Source: Hellea sp039977295 (lineage in GTDB: Bacteria > Pseudomonadota > Alphaproteobacteria > Caulobacterales > Maricaulaceae). From it: a DNA stretch of 64,000 bases. Under the pieces are notes generated by a model. That model was not told the DNA's origin, did not search any database, and saw only the letters and a program-made list of their open reading frames with translations. The stretch's first letter is position 1, and every line of letters begins with the position of its first letter. Below, in pieces: positions 33,114-39,945 of the stretch. The DNA lies in the NCBI GenBank assembly GCA_039977295.1, contig JBDWDN010000011.1, positions 186,001 through 250,000 on the forward strand. Reading direction: 5' to 3'. A program made the translations under genes and the position numbers.

Positions 33114-33191
33114 CGGGGTGTAGCTCAGTCCGGTCAGAGTTCTCGGTTTGGAGCCGAGATGCCGCAGGTTCAAATCCTGCTGCCCCGACCA
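33114..33191 (+). tRNA. tRNA-Pro (UGG), CCA encoded
   Basis: Acceptor CGGGGTG/TGCCCCG starting with the C1 typical of tRNA-Pro, D arm GCTC-AGTCCGGTCA-GAGT, anticodon arm CTCGG-TTTGGAG-CCGAG with anticodon TGG, T arm GCAGG-TTCAAAT-CCTGC, A73 and CCA. The best preserved of the block. Confidence 0.9.
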
Positions 33192-33216
33192 ATTAATGGC
33201 TCAATGAGTCGCAAAT

Positions 33217-33284
33217 GAAGATAGTCCTGTGGAGGGCCCTGGCGATGGAGTCAGTGGGAGGTTAAAATCCTTCTGTCTTCGCCA
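33217..33284 (+). tRNA. Degenerate tRNA-like gene with CCA
   Basis: Only 68 bases. Acceptor GAAGATA pairs fully with TGTCTTC, followed by G and CCA; T arm GGAGG-TTAAAAT-CCTTC lacks the usual TTC. The D arm is shortened to CCT-GTGG-AGG, and the anticodon arm CTGGC-GATGGA-GTCAG has a 6-base loop, so no anticodon can be assigned. It lies 35 bases before rtcB. It may be a decayed tRNA or a specialised tRNA-like RNA. Confidence 0.5.
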
Positions 33285-33319
33285 ATTAATGCGTTATGGT
33301 AACGCGAATGGAGAAGAAA

Positions 33320-34552
33320 ATGGAACATCAAACTGAACATGGTTACGATGTCATGATTGAAGAGGGCGGAATGCCCGTTAAAATGTGGACACGCGGTGTC
33401 CCTGTTGAGGACGGCGCACGTCGTCAGCTTTTGCGCGCCGCGCAGATGCCTTTTATCTTTAAGCATGTGGCGGTAATGCCAGATGTGCATATCGGTATTG
33501 GCGCGACGGTTGGTTCTGTCATTCCAACGAAGAATGCAATTATCCCTGCCGCTGTTGGCGTGGATATTGGCTGCGGAATGATGGCGTGCCGGACGAGCCT
33601 GAAAGCCACTGATTTGCCAGATAGCCTTGGTCATTTGCGTAGCGCCATTGAACGCGCTGTGCCGCATGGCCGAACCTCTGGGCGAGGACGGGATAAAGGA
33701 TCATGGGGGCAAGCCCCTAAAACATCCGAGGCCGCTTGGTCTGGATTGGTTGACCGTTTTGACGTCATTACAGGCAAGCATAAAGTGATCCGTAATTCTA
33801 ATAACCTCAAACATTTGGGGACATTGGGAACGGGTAACCACTTTATCGAAGTCTGTTTGGACGAAGAAGACCGCGTCTGGTTCATGCTTCATTCTGGCTC
33901 TCGAGGCGTTGGGAACCGTATTGGCCGCTACTTTATTGAGCTCGCCAAGAAAGACATGGAAAAATGGTTTATCAACATCCCAGATAAGGATTTGGCTTAC
34001 TTCCCAGAAGGCACAGATCACTTCACCGATTATGTTGAAGCCGTAGAATGGGCGCAGGATTTTGCTTTCGCAAACCGAACTGTGATGATGCAAAATGTCA
34101 TCGCAGCGGCCCGCGCCGTATTGCCTGTGCCGTTCGAGGCCGAAGTTGAGGCGGTGAATTGCCACCACAACTATGTCAGCCGCGAAAACCACTTCGGCGA
34201 GGATATTTTTGTCACCCGCAAAGGCGCTGTACGTGCCCGCAAAGGTGATATGGGTATTATTCCCGGCTCTATGGGAACCCGCTCTTACATCGTGCGCGGT
34301 CTTGGTAATGAGGATTCATTCTGTTCATGCTCCCACGGGGCAGGGCGCGTGATGTCTCGGACTGAAGCCAAGAAACGCATTTCGATGGAAGAGCATCTGG
34401 AGGCCGTCAAAGACGTTGAATGCCGTAAAGACGCGGCAGTCCTTGACGAAACACCAGCGGCCTACAAACCTATTGATAAGGTAATGGAAGCGCAAAAAGA
34501 TCTCGTCGAGATCATGCATACATTGCGTCAAGTTGTTTGTGTTAAAGGGTGA
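33320..34552 (+). CDS. rtcB: RNA-splicing ligase RtcB
   Basis: GTP- and Mn-dependent ligase that joins 3'-phosphate or 2',3'-cyclic phosphate ends to 5'-OH ends. The metal and guanylylation residues are all visible: VGVDIGCGMMA (Asp and Cys), GTGNHFIEV, MLHSGSRGVGN, NCHHNYVSRENHFGED, and the nucleophilic His in CSCSHGAGRVMSRTEAKK. The length of 410 residues matches E. coli RtcB. I choose ATG 33320 because GGAG stands seven bases upstream; two further ATGs in frame (33308, 33296) lack a site. It follows the tRNA block by 35 bases and its stop codon is inside a long perfect hairpin. Confidence 0.96.
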   Translation: MEHQTEHGYDVMIEEGGMPVKMWTRGVPVEDGARRQLLRAAQMPFIFKHVAVMPDVHIGIGATVGSVIPTKNAIIPAAVGVDIGCGMMACRTSLKATDLPDSLGHLRSAIERAVPHGRTSGRGRDKGSWGQAPKTSEAAWSGLVDRFDVITGKHKVIRNSNNLKHLGTLGTGNHFIEVCLDEEDRVWFMLHSGSRGVGNRIGRYFIELAKKDMEKWFINIPDKDLAYFPEGTDHFTDYVEAVEWAQDFAFANRTVMMQNVIAAARAVLPVPFEAEVEAVNCHHNYVSRENHFGEDIFVTRKGAVRARKGDMGIIPGSMGTRSYIVRGLGNEDSFCSCSHGAGRVMSRTEAKKRISMEEHLEAVKDVECRKDAAVLDETPAAYKPIDKVMEAQKDLVEIMHTLRQVVCVKG

Positions 34553-34589
34553 ATGAGTAAACGCTCCGGGGGAGCGTTTACTCATTCAC
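34549..34589. terminator. 19-bp perfect hairpin over the rtcB stop codon
   Basis: The strands at 34549-34567 and 34571-34589 are exact complements (ends GTGAATGAG and CTCATTCAC) around a GGG loop, and the TGA stop of rtcB is inside the 5' strand. No T-tract follows. It should strongly fold in RNA and may end or protect the tRNA-rtcB transcript or be a processing site. Confidence 0.6.
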
Positions 34590-34601
34590 GAATAGGATAA
34601 T

Positions 34602-34624
34602 GGCGCGGCGTTTTACGCCGCGCC
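34602..34624. terminator. Second hairpin downstream of rtcB
   Basis: GGCGCGGCG, loop TTTTA, CGCCGCGCC: nine G-C-rich pairs, 12 bases after the first hairpin and 23 bases before the next gene. As with the first, there is no T-run, so rho-independent termination is uncertain. Confidence 0.5.
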
Positions 34625-34646
34625 TTCATTTGGATAAAGATGAAAT

Positions 34647-35153
34647 ATGGCTGATATCTATCAATATAATTGGACCTGCAAGAATTGTGGGCACGGCAAT
34701 AGTATTGATCGCACTAAAATTGAGGCCGCGTTCGACCACTCTCCAAATCGCGCTCCCTGCACCCAATGTGGAGGAACAGATTTAGCATCAGCAGGTTACA
34801 GCATGCCCGAGATTGACGAAGAACTTTTGGAGATTTGGTATGCGGACCCTGCATTATACTTCATGGACCAGGATGAAGACTTGATAATAGCCGGTGCTGA
34901 CCTTGAAGTCCTCGAGAACTTTCTCGAGAAAAACGATTTGAAAATAGAACGAGCAAAATTAATGGGGCCAATTTTCGCTATAAAACTCTACGACGATAAT
35001 TTTGAAAATTCAGAAAAGCGTCAACGGTGCGTTCAATGGTTAGCCCAAAACAAAGAAAAGTGGGTTGACTCAATTGACGAATATATAATGAGAAAAATTA
35101 AGCCAGTACTTAAAAAAGAAACTCAAAATGACCCAAAAAGAAATCAAAATTAA
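34647..35153 (+). CDS. CxxC zinc-ribbon protein of unknown function in the rtc locus
   Basis: I do not recognise this 168-residue protein. Residues 11-14 (CKNC) and 38-41 (CTQC) form a likely four-Cys zinc ribbon. The rest is acidic and helical (EIDEELLEIWYADPALYFMDQDEDLIIAGADLEVLENFLEKN) and ends with a Lys/Asn-rich tail. No signal peptide or membrane segment. The base composition is more AT-rich than rtcB and rtcA around it. It sits between rtcB and a truncated rtcA fragment, with which its last codons overlap in another frame. A nucleic-acid-binding adaptor is possible but unproven. Confidence 0.65.
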   Translation: MADIYQYNWTCKNCGHGNSIDRTKIEAAFDHSPNRAPCTQCGGTDLASAGYSMPEIDEELLEIWYADPALYFMDQDEDLIIAGADLEVLENFLEKNDLKIERAKLMGPIFAIKLYDDNFENSEKRQRCVQWLAQNKEKWVDSIDEYIMRKIKPVLKKETQNDPKRNQN

Positions 35154-35214
35154 CGACAGCGACGGCGGATGCGGACAAGTTCTGCGCACGTCCCTTGGCG
35201 CCGTCCTAAAATGA
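35128..35214 (+). pseudogene. Truncated 5' fragment of a second rtcA
   Basis: In a frame different from the preceding gene, ATG 35128 begins 28 codons that read KEIKINDSDGGCGQVLRTSL and then a stop at 35212. The intact rtcA 0.67 kb downstream begins NEIIIDGSEGEGGGQVLRTSL. The match covers the start and the first conserved RtcA motif only. The DNA is clearly diverged between the copies, so this is not a recent tandem duplication. It is best read as the remnant of an older rtcA cut off when the exonuclease and current rtcA were placed here. Confidence 0.75.
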
Positions 35215-35225
35215 TGAGTGGAAGC

Positions 35226-35804
35226 ATGAAAACAGATAAACTCCTAATTGTCGACCTAGAAGCGACATGCAGTGAAGACAACACAATTAGCCGTAGCGAT
35301 ATGGAAATTATCGAAATTGGGGCTAGCTTAGTTAGCCTTGCCGATTTTGAAATTTTGGATGACCTCCAGCTTTACATCAGACCTGTTGTGACGCGGGAAC
35401 TGACACCGTTTTGCACAAAGCTAACAGGCATACAGCAGGAAACGGTTGATAGTGCAGATATTTTTAGCGTGGCTATAGGTGATTATAAAACTTGGTTATC
35501 AGGTCACAGTAACGTCCTAGCTTGGGCCAGTTGGGGGAATTACGATAAAGGACAATTTGACCTCGATTGTAACCGACACGGCGTAACGGGACTACATTTA
35601 AATTTGCCGCACTTTAATATCAAAAACCTATTCGCAAAAGCGGTCGGGGCTAAACGCATGGGATTGAGCCGAGCAATCAAATATGTAGGATCGAAATTTG
35701 AAGGACGCGCGCATAGCGGAAAAGATGATGCCATGAATATGGCGCGATTACTAACACTCTCGCCCAAATTTGGTGAGCTGATGAAAGCTGAAATATATGA
35801 CTAA
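35226..35804 (+). CDS. DEDDh 3'-5' exonuclease (ERI-1/3'hExo-like)
   Basis: A 192-residue exonuclease of the DnaQ/DEDDh superfamily closest in motif spacing to the ERI-1/3'hExo/KapD group, which trims RNA 3' ends. The acidic residues are in IVDLEATC (Asp, Glu), WASWGNYDKGQFD (Asp) and the final HSGKDDAMNMARLL (His and Asp). The family Trp/Tyr-rich segment LAWASWGNYD is well kept. ATG 35226 follows GGAAG; ATGs at 35211 and 35214 are alternatives. It overlaps rtcA by eight bases (ATGACTAA), so the two are translationally coupled. An end-trimming step before RtcA/RtcB ligation or Ro60-guided decay is a reasonable inference. Confidence 0.85.
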   Translation: MKTDKLLIVDLEATCSEDNTISRSDMEIIEIGASLVSLADFEILDDLQLYIRPVVTRELTPFCTKLTGIQQETVDSADIFSVAIGDYKTWLSGHSNVLAWASWGNYDKGQFDLDCNRHGVTGLHLNLPHFNIKNLFAKAVGAKRMGLSRAIKYVGSKFEGRAHSGKDDAMNMARLLTLSPKFGELMKAEIYD

Positions 35805-36846
35805 CAACGAAATCATAATTGACGGCAGTGAAGGTGAAGGCGGCGGACAGGTTCTGCGGACCTCTCTCTCCCTGTCCGCTATTACAGGAAAACCTGTGCG
35901 TATTGAAAGCGTGCGCGGCCGCCGTAAAAAGCCGGGCCTGTTTCGCCAGCACCTCACCGCCTTCAAGGCGGCGGCTGAGATTTGCGATGCGCGCATGGAA
36001 GGGGCGGAGCTTGGGTCTTCGGAGATTGCGTTTTACCCGGGTAAAATTAAAGGCGGCGAGTATGACTTCGCGATTGGCTCGGCTGGCGCGACGAACCTTG
36101 TTGCGCAAACTCTTTTGCCAATTCTGGGCTTTGCCGATAAAGCCTCCACTGTTAAAATTTCTGGCGGCACGCATAACCTTTGGGCGCCGACATTTGATTT
36201 TTTAGAACACGCTTTCTTGCCGCAATTTCGCAAGATGGGCGGCCGTGCCTCAGCAGAGCTGAACGCTTACGGCTTTTATCCTGCGGGCGGCGGCGCGATT
36301 ACTTTATCGGTTAAACCTAACGGCGCGTCCGAGCGGCTTGAATTGATTGAACGCGGCGAACGCAATAGCGAAAAAATTGTGGCGGTCGTTGCAAATTTAA
36401 AACGCGATATTGCTAACCGCGAACTCAAAACGATCTTGAAAGCTTTGAATTTAAAACCAGAGCAAGGCGAAATTGTTCACGCTGAAGGGCCGGGGCCAGG
36501 TAATGTAGTGTCACTTTTCTTGGAGCATGAAAATGTCACCGAAGTCTTTGTCGGTCTTGGCCGCCACGGCGTGCGGGCAGAAGGCGTCGCAAAAGGCGTT
36601 GTCCAAGAGGCACAAAAATATCTCCAAGCCAGAGATGCCAGTAACGGGGCTCAGACGGCTGTGGGCGAACATCTCGCAGATCAATTATTATTGCCAATGG
36701 CGCTGCTTGGCGGCGGTGTGTTCACCACTATGGACATCACGCAGCACACCCGAACTAATATCGATATTATCCGCCGCTTTTTGGATGTGGATATAAAGCT
36801 AACCCAAAATGGGCGTAAATGCTGGACGATTACGGTCGAGACATAG
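35797..36846 (+). CDS. rtcA: RNA 3'-terminal phosphate cyclase
   Basis: Converts RNA 3'-phosphate to a 2',3'-cyclic phosphate through AMP intermediates, making substrates for RtcB. Characteristic blocks are GSEGEGGGQVLRTSLSLSAI, RRKKPGLFRQHLTAFKAAAEIC, FYPGKIKGGEY, KMGGRASAELNAYGFYPAGGG, and GEHLADQLLLPMALLGGG, whose His (about residue 290) is the adenylylated nucleophile. 349 residues, full length. The gene begins inside the exonuclease gene's last codons and is the last gene of the locus; no obvious terminator follows in the 237 bases before the sensor kinase gene. Confidence 0.95.
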   Translation: MTNNEIIIDGSEGEGGGQVLRTSLSLSAITGKPVRIESVRGRRKKPGLFRQHLTAFKAAAEICDARMEGAELGSSEIAFYPGKIKGGEYDFAIGSAGATNLVAQTLLPILGFADKASTVKISGGTHNLWAPTFDFLEHAFLPQFRKMGGRASAELNAYGFYPAGGGAITLSVKPNGASERLELIERGERNSEKIVAVVANLKRDIANRELKTILKALNLKPEQGEIVHAEGPGPGNVVSLFLEHENVTEVFVGLGRHGVRAEGVAKGVVQEAQKYLQARDASNGAQTAVGEHLADQLLLPMALLGGGVFTTMDITQHTRTNIDIIRRFLDVDIKLTQNGRKCWTITVET

Positions 36847-37083
36847 GCCGAGTTTAACTGCAGAGTTTTTGGAATAGAAGTCTTGTCACTTGGCGGGGCA
36901 TTAAAGTCTAAGTTGAACGCTTATATACTATCTGTAGAGGAAGGTGGAAGGCTAATATAGACCTTCATGTGTCCTATAAAAAAGGCCCCCTTGCGTGCAA
37001 AGCTCTCGAAAGCTGGGTTGGTGAAATCACAGTATCAATAGACGATAGCGTATATGAATAATTTAAATTAGGTTTGGTTGCTT

Positions 37084-39099
37084 TTACTCGGCTGTGGGGA
37101 CTCGTAGCTTGGCAACTGTGCCGCGGTGCTTATTACTCGTAATCGTCCACTCAAGATGATTTTCTTTGACCAGTTTTTCGACGATAGAAAGCCCAAGACC
37201 GAGGCCTTTATCGGCACCTTCATCATCGGCGACTTCACCGCGTTGATATCTTACTTTGACTGCGGCTAGCTCGGCCGCATCCATTCCAGGGCCGGTGTCG
37301 TGGACTTCTAATGAGAGGTGATCACCTTGCCGTTTGGCACTAATTGTTATGCGCGCGCCTGGCGCGTAGCGGATGGCGTTTTGGATGAAGTTGGATAAGA
37401 TGCGTAGAACGGGGAAGGGGGGCGCATATATGGATTGCCCGCATGGTAGCGCTTTTAACGTCACGGCGTTTTTCTCTGCGTCATTTCTGAACATTGTCAA
37501 AAGCGATGCAAAAAGCTTATCGACCTCCACGCGTTCGGCGCCGTCTTCCTCGCGCGGGGCGGGGACTTCGCCTTGTTCCAAGGCCTCCTCTAACACGGTT
37601 TCGACCATGCCTTCTATATAGGTCAGAGATTCTTCGATTTCATCGCGGCTCTTTGCAGATTTGCCCGTCTCCGAAAACTCACTAAGGGCTGACCGCAAAG
37701 CGAAAAGCGGCTGACGTAAATCATGTTTGGTATCGACGACTCTTTGGCTGGCCCGTTCGGCGAAATTTTGCATGAAATTATATTTTTGCTCAAGCCGCCC
37801 TAACCTCGTGTGCAGATCGAGATTTGTACTAAGGGCGTCCATTTGCTCGGACACTAGCTTTTCGCGGTCTTTCTGAATTTCAACGACGCTGACAACGCTG
37901 GCCAAGCCCAGCATAAATGCATCAAACACAAATGCCATGCGCATTAAATCGAGTGATTCTGATCTTAAAAAATCGAGTGGTGACCAGTGAACAAGAGTCA
38001 TTGTTACAGATGCGAAAAGGATTCCAAACCACCCAATCACAAAAAACAGAGCACGACGACCGTAATTCAAATAGGCCGTCACGCCAATACTAAAGAGGAT
38101 TAAGATGCTGAAAGTGGTTGTCATGACGGCTAATTGTTTGGCCTCCGATCCACCAATAATCCACGCGGAACCAATCACGGAGAGTTGTATGATAACAATC
38201 CCAATTAAAAACTTATCTATATTGTGGTGCAATCGGTTAGAGTCGAGGTATGTCCGCGTGAAAAATGCTGCAAAAATAACAGTGGATGCTCCTATGGGAA
38301 GTGATGAAAAATTATTCCAAACCGGCGCGCCAGGCCATAGATACTGAAAACTATAGCCATCACGTTGAAAGATATAAAAGAGAACGGAAGCGGCATAAAA
38401 CGCATAAGTGATAAATGTTGGATTTCGCCAAAATATCCTACCTAACAAGCTGGCCAGTATAAACATCGCCATAATTCCATAAAAGATAAAATCGATAGTC
38501 ACGCGTTTATTTGTGGTCTCGGCAAAGCTGACCGGCGTTTCGAGGGAAACCGGCAATGACGTTATTCCTTCCGATTTATATCGGATATAAATATCACCTC
38601 TATCGTATGCGGATATTGTGAAGGGTGCGACAAGTTGGTGATATTTAATCGGTCTGGACTTGAATCCAGACTGACGATTTTGATGCAGAATATGATTTTG
38701 AGAGCTATCTGTGACGAAATAGACATCCATCTCGGGCATAAAATTCGCATGCATGATTAATAATTGAGACAGTGGCTCTGACGTTTGGTTACTCACCGAA
38801 ATTCTTAACCAGATGCCTTTGTCAAAATAGCCAAATTCAGGCATTTGGGTATTGAGACGCTTGAATTTATTGGAAAAGGGCGGCGTGATAATCTCATCAG
38901 GCTCTATTGGCTGATCAGTTTCCAGATAAAAGCTGACGGAGTCATTTACCCAACCTGCGCCCGAATTTGCCTTGAGCTCTATAACCGACGTCTTGGTATT
39001 TTCAGCCAATTGGGCGTGCGCCATTGCTCCAAAAAAATAAAGCTGCGCAAATAATAAAACTATACCATTTTTGATAAAAAGCGCTACTTTGAGCCACAT
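37084..39099 (-). CDS. 7TMR-DISM sensor histidine kinase
   Basis: A membrane sensor kinase. With ATG 39099 the protein has 671 residues and a clean signal peptide (LFIKNGIVLLFAQLYFFGAMAHA). Residues about 30-180 form the 7TMR-DISMED2 periplasmic domain (GYFDKGIWLRISVSNQTSEPL). Seven transmembrane helices follow, then a coiled coil, the HisKA dimerisation helix with the phospho-accepting His in TKHDLRQPLFALRSAL, and the ATPase domain (NFIQNAIRYAPG, VHDTGPGMD, GLGLGLSIVEKL). A longer start at 39141 would overlap the divergent response regulator gene. Ligand unknown; carbohydrate-like ligands are known for some DISMED2 domains. Confidence 0.88.
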   Translation of the reverse strand: MWLKVALFIKNGIVLLFAQLYFFGAMAHAQLAENTKTSVIELKANSGAGWVNDSVSFYLETDQPIEPDEIITPPFSNKFKRLNTQMPEFGYFDKGIWLRISVSNQTSEPLSQLLIMHANFMPEMDVYFVTDSSQNHILHQNRQSGFKSRPIKYHQLVAPFTISAYDRGDIYIRYKSEGITSLPVSLETPVSFAETTNKRVTIDFIFYGIMAMFILASLLGRIFWRNPTFITYAFYAASVLFYIFQRDGYSFQYLWPGAPVWNNFSSLPIGASTVIFAAFFTRTYLDSNRLHHNIDKFLIGIVIIQLSVIGSAWIIGGSEAKQLAVMTTTFSILILFSIGVTAYLNYGRRALFFVIGWFGILFASVTMTLVHWSPLDFLRSESLDLMRMAFVFDAFMLGLASVVSVVEIQKDREKLVSEQMDALSTNLDLHTRLGRLEQKYNFMQNFAERASQRVVDTKHDLRQPLFALRSALSEFSETGKSAKSRDEIEESLTYIEGMVETVLEEALEQGEVPAPREEDGAERVEVDKLFASLLTMFRNDAEKNAVTLKALPCGQSIYAPPFPVLRILSNFIQNAIRYAPGARITISAKRQGDHLSLEVHDTGPGMDAAELAAVKVRYQRGEVADDEGADKGLGLGLSIVEKLVKENHLEWTITSNKHRGTVAKLRVPTAE

Positions 39100-39118
39100 A
39101 TAGCGGGGTGGTATTATC

Positions 39119-39748
39119 TTGGAAACATATTCAGTCATCATAGCCGACGATCATATGTTGGTGAGAGATCGCATAAAGCAAATTGTTGAAACGTCGCAAC
39201 GTTTTACTATAGTGGGTGAGGCGAACGACGGATTGAGTGCTGTTGCGCTTGTTAAAGCCAAAAAACCTGACCTCATCATTCTCGACATCGCTATGCCGCA
39301 GGCCACAGGGATAGAAGCGATTGAAGAAGTTAGACGCTGGAGTCCTGAGACAAAAATTGCTGTTTTGACGGGTATGACTGGCAAAAAACTTTTGCGCCAC
39401 GTTTACGATGCCGGTGCAGAAGGTATTTTTATGAAATCCGGACATACAGATGGCTGGGTTAAAGACTTGGTAGAGATTTGTGAGGGTAAACGTAAAATCC
39501 CTGAAGACGTCATGACGCTTATTCAAGAGGATACCGGTGTCCAATTGACGCGAAGAGAGCGCCAAGTGCTTTTTGCGGTCGTCCGCGGAGAGAGTAATGC
39601 CAAAATTTCCGACCGCCTTAACATCAGTGTCAGCACGGTCGATGGGCACCGAACCAAGCTCATGAGGAAACTTGGTGTTCATTCCACCGCGGAACTTATT
39701 GCAAAGTCTTTTCGCGATGGATTGCTTGAAAGCGAAAATCATAGTTAG
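39119..39748 (+). CDS. NarL/FixJ-family response regulator
   Basis: A 209-residue two-component regulator. The receiver domain shows the acidic pair in IIADDHMLV, the phospho-acceptor Asp in PDLIILDIAMPQ and the Lys in IFMKSGHTDG. The C-terminus is a LuxR-type helix-turn-helix: LTRRERQVLFAVVRGESNAKISDRLNISVSTVDGHRTKLMRKLGV. Translation starts on TTG with GGGGTGG eight bases upstream. It is divergent from the 7TMR-DISM kinase, its probable partner, and is upstream of the giant RTX protein gene, a possible target. Confidence 0.9.
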   Translation: METYSVIIADDHMLVRDRIKQIVETSQRFTIVGEANDGLSAVALVKAKKPDLIILDIAMPQATGIEAIEEVRRWSPETKIAVLTGMTGKKLLRHVYDAGAEGIFMKSGHTDGWVKDLVEICEGKRKIPEDVMTLIQEDTGVQLTRRERQVLFAVVRGESNAKISDRLNISVSTVDGHRTKLMRKLGVHSTAELIAKSFRDGLLESENHS

Positions 39749-39945
39749 CGCGCTCCTGTGATGTGATAACACGAGCCATCACATAACCCCACTAACACAA
39801 TCAATTTTTATTTTGAATAGGATTGATAAAACAGTGTAATCACACCGTTTATTTTTTCTGAGCCTAAAACTACAAATCCCTCACGAGATGGCAATTACTG
39901 CATCCAAATGTTGCGATGTGGTCGTCTATGTCTGTGGAGCGCAAT

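Noticed and set aside
28274..36846. Prophage or integrated element carrying the RNA-repair genes
   Set aside because: No integrase, phage structural gene, attachment repeat or boundary tRNA duplication is visible; the tRNA genes are internal to the operon.
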